Shown here in pieces: positions 22,218 through 33,899 of a stretch of 64,000 nt of DNA. This DNA is from Marisa cornuarietis (Eukaryota; Mollusca; Gastropoda; Architaenioglossa; Ampullariidae). The position numbers and the translations under genes are program-made. A model generated the notes under the pieces. The model saw only the letters and a program-made list of their open reading frames with translations, did no database searches and had not been told where the DNA came from. Position 1 is the first letter of the stretch; the number at the start of each line of letters is the position of its first letter. Location of the stretch: the NCBI GenBank assembly GCA_004794655.1, contig SMMW01000083.1:865001-929000 (forward strand). The letters run 5' to 3'.

Positions 22218-23069
22218 TTAGACCAGCTTTCTCGGCGCGTTACAATGCTCTTTACCTAATCCACAATGGTTTTCTGAAGGTTCGCACGCTTCTGGTGTAC
22301 ACTGATATCTTATCGGTCCACACTCATCTGAAGGCGGTCCATAATGGTTTCTTGATGGTCCATACGGGTCTCTCGATGCTCCACATGTCTCCCCAACTAA
22401 CCCACAATGGTTTTCTGAAATTTCATACGTGTCTGGTCCGCATTGGTCTTCTAATGGTCCATTGCCTCTCGATAGTCCACACCGCTCTCCAGTGATTCCA
22501 CACTGGTTTGCAGGAAATTCAAACACGTCTGGGCCACACCGGACTCTTGACGCTATACTCTCTCCTGTCAGTCTAAGCTGGTTTTCTGAAGGTCCACATG
22601 AGACTTTTGACGATACACGTTGGTCTTGAGAAGGTTCACATGAATTTCCTGAAAGTCCACATGGGTGTCCTGATGATCTCGAATCGTTTTCCAACAGAGC
22701 AGCTGTGACTTCAACAGTTCGATTTTCCGTATTAGCTGGAGAATTGTCTCTAGCAAGTAATGTGACCTGATCTTCCTTCTCTTCTTCTTGTGCACGTGAC
22801 TGCGGGATTGTCATCCATCCAGGATAAAATTTCGGAGTTGCACTACATTGGATCCGTAAGCGGTTGGTTATAGCGGGAACATTTGGAGAACTCAAGAGTG
22901 ATACCTGGAACATCTCCTGGTCGAGCTGCCGGGATTTCAGATCCCCATGACCTCTGGGGTCAGTAAATGTTGGTGTCACGCAGCCATCCACTGAAGCGGT
23001 TCTGAAACTGTCAGGCTGGCATCTCGGCTGTTCTGAAGCCAAAGTACCAGGCTGCTTAGAGGTTTTCAT
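22218..23069 (-). CDS. Hypothetical Cys-Gly heptad-repeat protein (283 aa)
   Basis: An open frame of 283 codons starting MKTSKQPGTLASEQPRCQPD. The first 130 or so residues are non-repetitive, hydrophilic and acidic. The C-terminal 150 are about twenty imperfect heptads with consensus C-G-[PL]-[ST]-x-[NED]-[QHS], for example CGPSENQ, CGITGER and CGLVGET. No signal peptide or membrane segment is visible. A TATACAG acceptor-like site lies four bases before the ATG, so it may be an exon of a longer gene. The 21-bp DNA repeat also keeps other frames open, so the ORF could be fortuitous. Family not recognised. Confidence 0.4.
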   Translation of the reverse strand: MKTSKQPGTLASEQPRCQPDSFRTASVDGCVTPTFTDPRGHGDLKSRQLDQEMFQVSLLSSPNVPAITNRLRIQCSATPKFYPGWMTIPQSRAQEEEKEDQVTLLARDNSPANTENRTVEVTAALLENDSRSSGHPCGLSGNSCEPSQDQRVSSKVSCGPSENQLRLTGESIASRVRCGPDVFEFPANQCGITGERCGLSRGNGPLEDQCGPDTYEISENHCGLVGETCGASRDPYGPSRNHYGPPSDECGPIRYQCTPEACEPSENHCGLGKEHCNAPRKLV

Positions 23070-23171
23070 TTACCTGTATAACCCAGTATCACCATAAAAA
23101 GTCCTGTCGACGTTAATGTGATCCACTTACCTTAGAATCTATAGTTAATTTTCTGTTTCCCTCTTCAACCC

Positions 23172-23175
23172 TCTG

Positions 23176-23235
<60 letters not shown>
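23172..23235. repeat. (GTCT)n microsatellite
   Basis: About 15 tandem GTCT units just upstream (minus sense) of the heptad-repeat ORF. Confidence 0.95.
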
Positions 23236-23239
23236 CAGT

Positions 23240-24155
23240 TGGGCTGAAAGTGCATTGTTATCTGAGCTCTTTTTTTATTGATTAAGCTAAGTCGTTAGTT
23301 AAATTATTTTCCTCATTATTAAGCTTCATTAGTAAAAGGAATGTGAGGATAGTAACAAATGTGTTCCAAATCTACGCCACTACAGTTAACACACGATTGA
23401 CAACAGCAGACAGGTCTGGAATCAACCACTATTATCAGGGCTTTTTCTTTAACATCCTATATTTAAGAAGTGATTTGTATTTGATCAACAAGTTACTTTT
23501 TTTTGAAAATTCCCGAAGGAAGGAAAAGTGGACACTACTTTTTAGCAACGCTTGGCGGGGTTGCTAGCAATCCACGCGCGCGCGCGCACGCATTCATATA
23601 TACCAACACTCACGTTGTACTATAAGATGAATAGAGCAGCGCTGTTTGCTATATTTTGTACTCACCAAGTTTTTCAAGTTGACTTCAAAAGATTGCTGTA
23701 CATGTTTTTAGTTCTGATGGAAGTAGGTCTGTCTGTGTATGTCAACGCACTACGAAAAGGTGTGCAGTCGTGAAGTGGTGGCAACAACGATCCTTAAATA
23801 GAGTTTTTTGGCTTCAGTGTTTCACTTCAGTTTGATTCAAAGAAAAATAAAATGCCAGGTCTCCTGACTATTCCTACTTTCAATTTCTCTTTGCATGTGG
23901 TGTAATGCCACTTTTTAACGACCTTTTCACGACAACATTGCTTACATGACTACGAGATAAAATATCAACGGGTGTTAGGCACACAGGGGCGTTTTCTGTC
24001 ATTCAAATCTACACTGTTGATATATTGATGTGATTGTGATGAATGTACGTGCATTTACAAGCAAAAGGTAAGTTCGGATCGATACCAAATGTTGACAGGC
24101 AACAAACTGTTTGTCTGTCAATCATGCGAGTAAATACAAGTGATGAGTCCAGTCT
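23240..24155. other. Stretch without a recognised gene
   Basis: AT-rich sequence with a short CG-alternating run at 23575-23589. I see no exons or mobile-element similarity. Confidence 0.5.
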
Positions 24156-24159
24156 CGAA

Positions 24160-24885
24160 AGAATATTTTTCGCCAAACATAAGACAGACATGAACAGGAC
24201 ACTTCATATGAGTATACAGTTGGACTTTAGCACTCGTCGGTTTTATATTTTAGGTTTTGAATATTCGCAGGTTTGCCATCAATAATTAAATGGGTAATTT
24301 TAGCTTTTCAACCTACTGCGGAAACTTGAAGACAATGTAATTTTTATTTTATGAACATACTGTTACAATAGAATATACAGTACAAATAATGCACTGTTTG
24401 TTGTGATACATATGGCGAACGATATGAAGAGTTACGGGCTAGAGTTATTCTTGGCTTTTTCACATTTTCAGAGATTCTGTGCCGTAGAGCATCAAAATCC
24501 AACTTACCAAAATACAAAAATTACATTTTGTGACCACCACTATGCTTCATTTTCATGTTTGTAAGAAACAAGATTGCCACACTCGTAGGACACCAGGAAC
24601 CTCTACTATCAACAGTCAAGAGACATAAGCTGGTCTTCTTTGGCCACTTGACCCGGCACGACACCTTGTCGAAGACTATCCTTCAAGCACCTTGGAGGGT
24701 GGCCAGATAAAGAACTGGCTTACGAATGTCAAAAACTGGACTGGTCGTCCTGTACAGGACCTGCTGACTATCGCCAACAATAGGCAAGAGTGGCGGTCCT
24801 GTCAGCTGCCACGTCTATCCATGTGCTCCCCCCAACGCCTGGTGCCCGGCAAGGGACGACTGACTGACTTCATATTCATGTATTT
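24160..24885 (+). mobile_element. LINE (non-LTR retrotransposon) 3' fragment, copy 1
   Basis: The part at 24555-24885 encodes, with stops, the C-terminal end of a LINE polymerase (LSTVKRHKLVFFGHLTRHD, LSKTILQ). It matches 36038-36287 closely. The flank at 24185-24300 also matches 35128-35222 (shared TACAGTTGGACTT and AATAATTAAATGG), so both copies come from one larger repeat; this copy lacks the reverse transcriptase segment seen at 35.5-36.0 kb. Confidence 0.75.
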
Positions 24886-25409
24886 TGTCTACTAACTAAA
24901 TCAATCCTAAGCAAGAGCTTGTCGAAAATATTTACGACTGAAGAATAGGTTACACTTTTAAGGTATAATCAGTAGGCAAAGATCCGTTGGCACACGACAG
25001 TCACAATAGAGACATAAACATTTGAGAATGGTTTTAAGCGGATGTAATAAGAGTAGTTGATATGTGAGCTTTAGAGGACTTTAGGGGGAGTGTGCTAACT
25101 TCATGAGGTATCACAGGCCTGACTAGTTTGGTTTTACATGTCACATTGTGTAAACACTGACCTGACTTACCATATCAAAGCTTGGCGAGTGTCGTCTGCT
25201 CCAGAGACTTAACCTGCACTTACAGGCTTTATCTTGTGGGAGCTTTAGACTAAAATAGACCATTTGTTCACCAGCAGATATACCTTTAGTAATTAAAAAG
25301 GTCTGCACACCTTTACCAACCGATGCCTTTTCCACATTTTGGGAATAAGATGGCCTGATCTCCAATAGCAGCCTGTGGAAAAGAACTAACCAGAATGACA
25401 CTAGTCAAG

Positions 25410-25640
25410 ACTAGTCAAGACCTGCGCAAACCAGCTGACACCATTGCCAGGCAGGCACTCGACTGGAACTTTCAGGGAAAGAGGAAAGTTGGGATCAGTA
25501 GAGAGCGAGGCAAAGGATGCCGGAACCACATGGGCCCAACTGAAGGGGCTGCCCCAAACCGGGTCCGCTGGCGAGGTGCTGTTGCGGCCCTATGCCGAGG
25601 AACAGCAAGGACAGATGATGATTATGAGTGGAACTCTCTT
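25410..25640 (+). mobile_element. LINE C-terminal remnant
   Basis: Two frames together show LRKPADTIARQALDWNFQGK, EAKDAGTTWAQLKG and NRVRWRGAVAALC, the typical C-terminal end of RTE-like LINE ORF2 proteins. A frame shift in the middle shows it is dead. Confidence 0.75.
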
Positions 25641-25719
25641 CCACATCACATTCGCTACTCGGACTTCAAGGCTATGTCAAGAACGCACGGCACGCGTAGA
25701 CGAGTCACATACGACACAC

Positions 25720-26520
25720 ACTGACCTCACAGCGTTCCTCGCGTGTTCTTTCACACAGCAAAATACTAAGACCTATAAGTGGGTTCCTACATCTCTATAA
25801 TTCAAAGATTCCAAATATTTTCCCACACTCAACGAATTTCAAATAAATGCTACATCAACATATCTCGCAGCTAATTAATGACTAAATAAACCCTTCTAAT
25901 AATTTAAATATCTCCAGTCAATATATGACAACGTAGATGTCTCTCAACCTTCCAATCAGTCGTCGCAAACCGGCTCCTCTCTATATTCGTTTAATTTTCT
26001 TCCAATGTTCATCAACAGTTTCTCAAAACGTAAATGACCAAATCACACTGTCAACGTCCGGTCAAAACACACGCACCCACAGATGTACACTTGCCTGTTA
26101 ATACTCCTTGAAACTATAAGAAATACACACCACTGCCAATCTCCAAAGCACAGCAATTACTTCCAATACAGAATCCACCGGCAGACACACAGCAACTGGC
26201 GAATCTCTCCAAACACACAGCAATACTTCAATTATCTGAATCTACCAGCAGACACACAGCAACTGGCGAAACACTAGGCCTTTTCTCCAAAACTCACACA
26301 CTGGTACCTTCAACCCAAACGAGTTTTTCTCTAGAAACTTCTTTCCTCTCGCAGACGACACCCCACGTCATACCGCCTTTTACGTCACGCTTTCTCAACC
26401 ATACATCAAACGTACATCCAAGGGCCACTAACCCTGGGGGACAAAACAAACAAGGGAGTTAACTCTATTTCTGACATTCGCTTTTTCGCTTTCAAAAAAA
26501 AAAAAAAAAAAAAAACTGCA
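25720..26520. repeat. Low-complexity and tandem repeat region
   Basis: It contains a two-copy tandem of about 66 bp at 26135-26275 (GCAGACACACAGCAACTGGC shared) and a 21-base poly(A) at about 26495-26515. Parts of 25735-25810 resemble 63196-63255 (GTGTTCTTTCA... and GGGTT...TAATTCA), so it may be a member of a dispersed repeat family. Family not recognised. Confidence 0.5.
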
Positions 26521-26559
26521 CACTCTCAATCAGTCAGGGCTATATCCATGATCCCTGAC

Positions 26560-26990
26560 AGGCTACAATCAAACGGATTCTGAAAACCTACCTGTTCACA
26601 AAGTACCATCCCTGATTTACTATTCTTAACTCCCTGTCAATACTGTCTGTCATGCTAACCATCATGTACTGACTCCATCTCACACTGTTTACAGTACCTA
26701 CATCCCTTCATACCTTCATCCATTGCTTCACGCTCTACTCTTGTACCTCATCTTTATGTTGTTCAGTATCTCACCGTCCACTGTTTGTTATCTTGATGTT
26801 GTTCAGTGTGCCTATACGGATCTCACTGCCTACTTGTATCTTTCATTGTTCATTATTGGTCTGCGCAGAGAGTGTGATCTATCTTAGTGCATTACAACTA
26901 CAAATTTTTATTATTAACTGCCATGCTCTAGCCTTCGATGTTAATGCGATAACTACTGATAACTGTAACAAATATGGATGACATACGCAT
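26560..26990 (+). mobile_element. Probable LINE 3' end
   Basis: It reads TIKRILKTYLFTKYHP, the usual C-terminal end of CR1/L2-type LINE proteins, followed by a T/C-rich 3' UTR-like tract. No intact ORF. Confidence 0.45.
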
Positions 26991-27567
26991 ATATATTTGA
27001 CATATGAATAACAAATATTAAAACATGATGTTACTTCTTGTAGTTGAAATAATGGTTCCTTTTGATGATATAAGGTTTAAAATCTATCATTCTCGAAAGA
27101 ACGTGGCAACCAAACAGCCAATAATTTTTTTAACAGTTTATTATCATCATAGTCCTCAAGTGGATAATTTAAACTAAATTTCTGAATTCTTTCGGAATAG
27201 GCACAGTTCTAAATTGGGCGTTTCAGCTGTGGTCACCATTTTGATGCATTTCAAACAAATCCCCATAAGCGGCTTGCATTCATCTGTGAATTTTTTAGCT
27301 GAAGAAACCTTTTCTTACTGTTAAAAATTCAATAACAGCAGGACGTTTGATCAGGACGACTGAATACTTTTCCATTTTCATGTAAAGAATTGTGAAATTG
27401 TCGAATTGTACACTGGGTGGGAACTGTGCACATTTTTATATAAAAGTCGCATACAACTGAAGCATTCAGATCGGTTGCTGAAGCACACACCCTCATCATG
27501 CCAAAACAAGACGAAATGATGCAGCTTTCATGTTAAATATATTTGCGGCTTATTAACTAGTGCGGCT

Positions 27568-27599
<32 letters not shown>

Positions 27600-27849
27600 T
27601 TTAACTTAGTGGGTAAAGCTTATATACAGGTGCGCTCAATAGTCCGAAATTTACGGTACATTCTTGTAAGCCTGTGTAAGCAAAGTCAGAACAGAAGAGG
27701 ATGGTAAATGATGAAGCGACAAACTCTGCACCTAATACCTTTTCCTCAGAATAAAGGAGTAACCAGCTTAAGTTATGCAAAATCCAGATGATGGCTGTAA
27801 ACACACGAAGAGAAATAACTGCCGTGAATCACTAACTTCGGCAATGCAA
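26991..27849. other. Stretch without a recognised gene
   Basis: AT-rich DNA with a 27-base poly(A) run at about 27573-27599, possibly a retroposon tail. Nothing else recognised. Confidence 0.45.
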
Positions 27850-27908
27850 GATTTCCTCCATTCCTTCAACAGTTACTATCATCACATCAACTGTTACCAG
27901 AAGAGAAT
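27848..27908 (-). pseudogene. Relic of a PARP14-like last exon and 3' UTR
   Basis: On the minus strand about 58 bases (TTCTGGTAACA... to GGAGGAAATCTT) align with 4279-4330, spanning the last Arg codon, stop codon and early 3' UTR of gene A, with a few mismatches and one 1-base gap. Upstream the similarity ends. This suggests a third, otherwise lost, family copy or a partial duplication between genes A and B. Confidence 0.6.
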
Positions 27909-27995
27909 GGGTGAAACATAATACATATAATACATAAAGGCCTGCTGTCTGGACCAAATGATTCTATTTAATCAAATAAGTAGAAACAAATATAC

Positions 27996-28109
27996 CTGCT
28001 TGACATGATTCCATCAAACGGATGCTGTCACATTCCTTTGGGGATTGAGATGCATCGACATATGTAATATCCATGTGCGATTCCTCAGTAAGGTGCACAG
28101 AAGGGAGGA
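27996..28109 (-). CDS. Candidate exon, unrecognised
   Basis: A 114-nt phase 1-1 exon candidate with a strong acceptor (TCCTCCTGCAG) and a GTATAT donor. It encodes LPSVHLTEESHMDITYVDAS, then QSPKECDSIRLMESCQAG. It shares the CDSI motif with the next candidate exon upstream and joins it in phase. Family not recognised. Confidence 0.4.
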
Positions 28110-28639
28110 CTGCAGGAGGAGGAATAATTAAAGGACAGTGATGACAGACCTTTTCACAGAATCTCATATGGTGAGATGAATATGCTAAAACAGAAGCACT
28201 CAGCAGGAGGTCTCGTATTCAGCTGATAGGAAAATACACAATATTGACAAAGTCTTGGCAAGTAGCGTGAATTATTAGGTTGAAGTGTTCATGGATTAGG
28301 CAAGGACAAATAGGTTCACTCTACAATGGCAAAAACTGATCATTTATCAGTAAAATCTAGTTTTCTGTTTAAACTACTTAGCACACACATTACTACTAAA
28401 ATTATTTGCACGTTTTAAACCTTTGAGAACAATTGTCTCTTCAACAAAATAATAGACAAGGAAATAACTTTATCCCTACAATAGTCTTTAATCCAGTTGC
28501 ACTATGTCAAACACTATTAAATATTTAAATATTTTAAACACTACTACATAAGGGCATGAGTATACAAGTTCTGTAGACGACTTTGTGGATGATGATGATG
28601 ATGATGTGCAAAAGAAAGTGTTATAACATTGACTATTAC

Positions 28640-28705
28640 CTACGGGGCTGGACTTCCCTTTATTCTTTACTATGAAGACAGTTATTGAATCACATTTTGA
28701 TCCTT
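28640..28705 (-). CDS. Candidate exon, unrecognised
   Basis: A 66-nt phase 1-1 candidate with acceptor ATTCCCGCAG and donor GTAATA. It encodes EGSKCDSITVFIVKNKGKSS then PV, joining in phase to the exon at 28109. The repeated CDSI motif and matching phases suggest modular exons of one gene, but no protein family is recognised. Confidence 0.35.
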
Positions 28706-29379
28706 CTGCGGGAATAAAAAATAATCAAAAGTCAGGAAGAGAGGAACAATAGCCTTTGATGTTAAAATCTGTTGTCCATGACATTAGTTACGCAAGTATA
28801 TGGACCTGTGTGTGTTGGGAGATTGTACTAGTCAGCTGTGATTAACGTTTTGTTCCTCTTGAGGCCTTTTAAATATTTATATCGTCATTTGACGACCTTA
28901 CAAAATTATCAACTTACAAATTAACTGTCTATATTTGGTCAAGCCGTAGTTTCATTACATCAAAGATTCTAAATACTTTTGCAGAATGAACACTCCCAGC
29001 CTCTCTGGCGCTGACAAACTTCTGAGTCACCACCACTATGCTCTGCTCACATGATGCTTTTCCTGTTCCTTGATACATGTGTACTGAGATTTGTTTTTAA
29101 TACAGTTGCACAGAATTCCTACAACGATGGATGCCGACCATCGGTGCTACAAAGCGCATACATAAACTAAACTCCCCCACAAATATGTAGTTAGTGTAAG
29201 TTTTCTTCTCACTACAATTAGCAAAAGCGTAGTGAAACAAATGCTCGGAGTATTTTTCTTCTACTACACCCGCACACACGCACGTGCTCTCTCTTTGTCT
29301 CTCTCTCTCTCACACACACGGCCATATTGGAAATTCACAGAGCATAATGTCAGCATAGGTGACATTAATTGAGACTCAC

Positions 29380-29564
29380 CGCTCTCCAGGTGACAACTTC
29401 CGGTACGTAATGACGTCAACAACACAATGCTGAACACGTGCGAGACAGCGCCCTCGACATTTGATTAAAGAGCGAGCAGTCGTGGTTGTGTCGACACACT
29501 TCTCTTTATATCTTCCTCTCAGTAGTCGAGCTCCGTCTGGTTCAAGGAAAAATAACTGAGCCAC
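29380..29564 (-). promoter_or_regulatory. Possible promoter and first exon
   Basis: This small region holds a CACGTG E-box, a palindromic CRE (TGACGTCA) at 29411-29418 and an ETS-like ACCGGAAG, followed on the minus strand by a perfect splice donor (AGCG|GTGAGT at 29380). It could be exon 1 of the gene containing the exons at 28705 and 28109. The frame that would join them has no ATG, so the exon would be untranslated. Confidence 0.35.
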
Positions 29565-29599
29565 ACTTTCGGGAATTTTCTACTTTCACTTTGTCAACT

Positions 29600-30980
29600 T
29601 TCGCTTTACGCTATGTAATGATTGACTGGAACATGCATATTTTGTCAAAATTTCTTGATCTTTTCACAATAAATTACATTAATTTTTGTTATTGCTAAAT
29701 CTGAATGGAATTTTTATGAAGCATGTCTGTTGAAAGGATTTAGTAATGAATGTTTAGACTCCTGTAATGTTTGAAAATGGGTTGGTTGTGTCACGCAGAA
29801 TCCCGCCCTTTCGAAAAACAAAAGGACCGACCAACAGTTAACATACTTACCGTCGAAATTAATTAATCTTGTAGGGATGAAGATGAAGATGATGGTTTAA
29901 CGTTAACTGAACGACAGTGCACCATGGCGAGGGATTTGAGCCAGAGAACACTCGCATGTACTGCATGGCCTTGCCCCCTGTCCTCTGCAGCAGCATCATG
30001 TTTCATGTCTACCGAAGGTACAGCCGGGTACAATAATTCAAATAAGTGGAGGATCGTCAATGTTTGTTTGCGGTGGTACTATGATGAAGGCTGACATCAA
30101 GCACTTCATCGCAGGTATCATTCAATGATGACTTAATCTTTGTTTGAACCGATAACACATATTTCAATGTCAGGAATGGGTTGTTGGACTGGCGCCCCTT
30201 GGTAGTGTGGATGTGTTCGGAAGTGTGTTCTGGTGTTGTCACAACGTTGATCTTTGCCTCAGCATTACATTCTCTGCGTGTGACACATGCCAGTGAACAG
30301 AACACATTCTGAGCACACCGTGTACTGGTTGTCAGTGATCATTGTACTCATTCTCTAGTTTTATTATCACAGTGGACAGACTCTGTGTTTAAATTCTGAC
30401 TGTCAGAGGGAATCAAAGACAAATTTATCCTTGCCTAGTCAAGGTAACATATTTTACTAACTTTTATTGCCATAAATTTTGTAAATAATGAAGTATTGAA
30501 TTTAGCATCAAATGCTATACTAATTGATAGACGTAGCGGGCGCTTGGGAAAAAAATCGTACCTTTTTATCTATTTGTGTGTCGAATAGATGTGTAAAAAA
30601 TTGATCAAGATTTCTTATGCTGACATTATGTTTACAAGGGAACAGAGTAATACTGTGTGACATGAGAAACGAACTTTGTTTACAAAACTTGATGTCCCTT
30701 TTCGTTATTAACTGTTAGATTGGAAACTGTGTGCGTATTTGTATCTTAAATGGAAGTAATCTTGTATTTTGTATCCTGGATCTGCCATCTAATTTCTGGA
30801 ACATTGTATCTTAGAATGACAAGAGAACCAGTCGACTACTGTCGCCTTGCCTGTAAAGGGGAATAACATCAGCCAGGCATAGTATGGTCGAACGATGCCT
30901 CCTCTCCCCTTCTTCCATCAGTAGGTGACTCCTAATAAAGCACGGTAATACAAAGCCTCTCTAGTCTATTTGTTACACCT
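29600..30980. other. Stretch without a recognised gene
   Basis: No exon with convincing splice sites and no recognisable element, apart from several short random ORFs. Confidence 0.45.
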
Positions 30981-30989
30981 ACGTGATGA

Positions 30990-31170
30990 CACGTCTAGGA
31001 GAGGAAGAAGTGACAGATCAGTGTGACTTTGTACTCGACATGCTTTACATGGTCAGCTTCAACAACAACGGTGTCTTTGCCCTCAGAACGAATGTAGCGG
31101 CTAAATTCTGAAGTCTCTGAAGTTTGTCGAGGCGACTCATAGGACAGGCACCGAGAGTTGACATAATCTG
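30990..31170 (-). mobile_element. CR1/L2-like LINE relic
   Basis: One minus frame reads MSRLDKLQRLQNLAATFVLR and, after a frame change, HVEYKVTLICHFF. These match the conserved LQ.LQN.AARLV...HWLPV..RI.YK...L segment at the C-terminal end of CR1-type LINE reverse transcriptases. It is disrupted. Confidence 0.55.
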
Positions 31171-31676
31171 GAAAAGACAAAGGCACACAGCAGTGTGTCA
31201 ACTGTGAGGAAAAATCTTACAAAAGTTATTTGATTTATGGCAGTAAAAGCTGAGTGACTTAAAGGAGAAACACGAGTCGTCCGCGACCCTGAATCAGTAA
31301 TGAGATATCTAAGGTCACTTGCTGAAAGCGAGAAATCTTTCTGGACAAATCCAATTTTCACCGAAGAATGCTTGACTGGTAAGAATAAGCGACAAGCCCG
31401 TATCGTTAGTGCCTCAGTTTTATCATTAAGCTTGAGCTGAACATTCGCCATTTGATACGCTTACACAATACACAGTTCCACTTTGCACTACAAACATAAG
31501 ACTTGACTAATTGTCTACACATCCCATGATTAGACTCCCAGCACATGTACCCTATGATTTCATTAGACTTATTACCTACACCATTTCCCCCATCTTTTAT
31601 TGACGATTGGAAGCGTTCGCGACAACTAGCTTGCTCTGCGAAATGTTACATAGCCACATAGCCCCTTACCACATAC

Positions 31677-31809
31677 CTTAAAGCAGTTGTATTCGAACAG
31701 GATCATGATGTCAAAAATAGTGCTGGGAATGAAGGGGAAGTAGCTCCTCATTTCCCCACTGACCTTTCTGGCGGTGGCGTCGTAGTCACCCTGCAGGTTG
31801 ATGGTCAAC
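31677..31809 (-). CDS. Candidate exon, unrecognised
   Basis: A 133-nt candidate between a GCGTTAG acceptor and a GTATGT donor encodes LTINLQGDYDATARKVSGEM, then RSYFPFIPSTIFDIMILFEY and NCFK. The composition looks protein-like and the splice signals are good, but I recognise no family. It lies 0.5 kb upstream of a LINE relic and could be part of an element. Confidence 0.3.
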
Positions 31810-32100
31810 CTAACGCAACACACGAGAAGTAGCACATTTAACGTGTATGGTAGTCCACACTTATTAGAACTGAGAAAATGGCGCAGCGACAGCAAAGTAA
31901 AAGATGTTATGAATACTACAAATCTCATTTGTAAATTTCTTTCATCTCTAAACGTTGCACCGTTATAGTCTCATTACTGCTTCTCAATATACTTACACTT
32001 ATTGAAGTGCAATTCAAAGCAAAAGTTATGTTTAGGGAATGGAATTAAATTTTGAATAGGTTTAACATAAAATATCAGGTTATAGAAGAATTGTTTGCAT

Positions 32101-32310
32101 CTAGAAAGCAGTAGGAGGTCTGAAGCCGACAGGCACGTGTCGCTGTTGACACTTAACTCGCTGTTCCCATTTGACTGTCCGTCGTACATCCCAGTTTGGT
32201 CCGCCAACCACATCATAGAGCGACGACCACGCTCCCGGCGACACGGATACCGAACACTGTCCCAGTCCAGGGACGTTGCCTGGCTTCTTCGACGACTGCT
32301 TGTTCACCTG
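32101..32310 (-). CDS. Candidate coding segment, unrecognised
   Basis: An open frame after an acceptor-like TAGTCAG site encodes VNKQSSKKPGNVPGLGQCSV, then SPGAWSSLYDVVGGPNWDVR and KWEQRVKCQQRHVPVGFRPP before a stop. Cys spacing and aromatic content look like a secreted or extracellular domain, but no signal peptide or known family is evident. Confidence 0.3.
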   Translation of the reverse strand, partial: QVNKQSSKKPGNVPGLGQCSVSVSPGAWSSLYDVVGGPNWDVRRTVKWEQRVKCQQRHVPVGFRPPTAF

Positions 32311-32459
32311 ACTACTCTTTCATGCAGTACACAGTGCCGAGCACACTCTTGTTCCTAACTGAAACTTCACACATTCCCACACATGACATCCAACCAGTGA
32401 TACCACTTGAAAAACTCACAGCCAGCATCCCTTAATAACCAATAATTGTGTTGTTACGC

Positions 32460-33500
32460 TTACAAGAAGACGCGTACTTCCTGTCCTCTTGCCCCTCAGC
32501 GTCATCTAGACGGTTTGTCTCCCGCTTTCCACCAAATATCGCTTGAAGTACTACTGATAATATCCTTAACTGAAATGTTCCTCATGGTATTACAACAGTC
32601 ACAGAGGTAACGGCTAGGCCTCAATGCGTCTCTCTTAAATTAACACAGCTACTGATAGCAAAGAGTTCTACAAAAAATACTTGCACAGTAACTAGGCATA
32701 GGCTCTTGAATTGACAAAAATATTACGATATAAACGTATATAAACGATATTGAAGCGAGATAGGTCAGTAAGAGAGAAAATGGGGAAATAAATCAAAGCA
32801 CATACACCCTTAAAAGTAAAGGTCATGTTTAAACAAATAATGTTGCCTTATGTTTTAATGTTATCCGATAACAGTTTTTATGATGTAATTTCAAAGGACG
32901 ACATTGCCACGATAACGCACAATAATTGTTTACTTCTCTATCTTTGTGTGTAAATTATAAATAGTGTAAGTTTATTAGAATTTTGATATAATTAGTGTAC
33001 GCTCTCTGTAAGGTTGAGCTACATCAGTTTCGTTACTTCTCGCTACATCCATATATACTTATATGTCCAAGTCTAACGTTTTTATCAAGAATTTTTATTT
33101 GTGTATTACATACTTTGAGTCACAACAATCACATACAAAATACACGAAAATTGGTCATATATGTGCATAACTTTTGTCATAACACATTTGTCACACTTTG
33201 TTATTTTTTCATGAAAAATTTGTTTTTGTTTTTTATTTTTGTTTTTGTTTTTTCTTGGGGGGCTGTTTTTTATTGTTGAAAGGCGAGACCATTACTTTAA
33301 CTTAACCTGTCTATTCAATACTACAACATTACTTTTCCTAACATCATAGGGGCGATCACGTGATCTTCGCCTGAACCCGGTTCAAATGCGGGTCAGCGAC
33401 ATTTGACTGACGGGGGTCACGCTGCTCTTGTTGACAGAATGGAGGCTCTAGAGAACTTCAACAGACAGCAGGTTATGTTGAATAAAGGCTACAATGATCT
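32460..33500. other. Stretch without a recognised gene
   Basis: AT-rich DNA ending in G/T-rich low-complexity sequence (33210-33275). Nothing coding recognised. Confidence 0.45.
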
Positions 33501-33539
33501 TGCTGACTTATTGCCTCCCTTAATTACTTTTGTTCACTG

Positions 33540-33660
33540 AAATTTCTGTTGTTGTTGTTGTTGTTGTTTTGTTTTGGTTTGGTTTTTTGTGTTTTTGTGT
33601 TTTTTTTTTTTTTTTGTTTTTGCTGTCTTTTTGACAGATGTATAGATAACAATTTTTTTT
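33540..33660. repeat. T-rich low-complexity tract, (GTT)n and poly(T)
   Basis: (GTT)n at about 33549-33566, then runs of T up to 16 long. It may be the reverse of a retroposon poly(A) tail. Confidence 0.7.
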
Positions 33661-33899
33661 AAGTCAAGCTAACAGCATGACTGTCTTTTATGCAGAATCA
33701 TGGCTTGTAATTTTTCTAAGATTGTGTTCTGGTCCAATTTAACATTTCAATAATGTTTCTGAGAAATGACTATATTTTTCAGTCTACATCAATACTCCAG
33801 TATGTTGCTCTGTCCTGTTAGAGTACAAGTGAGAAGCGCGTGACTTCTCGTCCGCCAGGAGAAACGTATGAGGTGACCACACGCCCACTCGCACGCACA

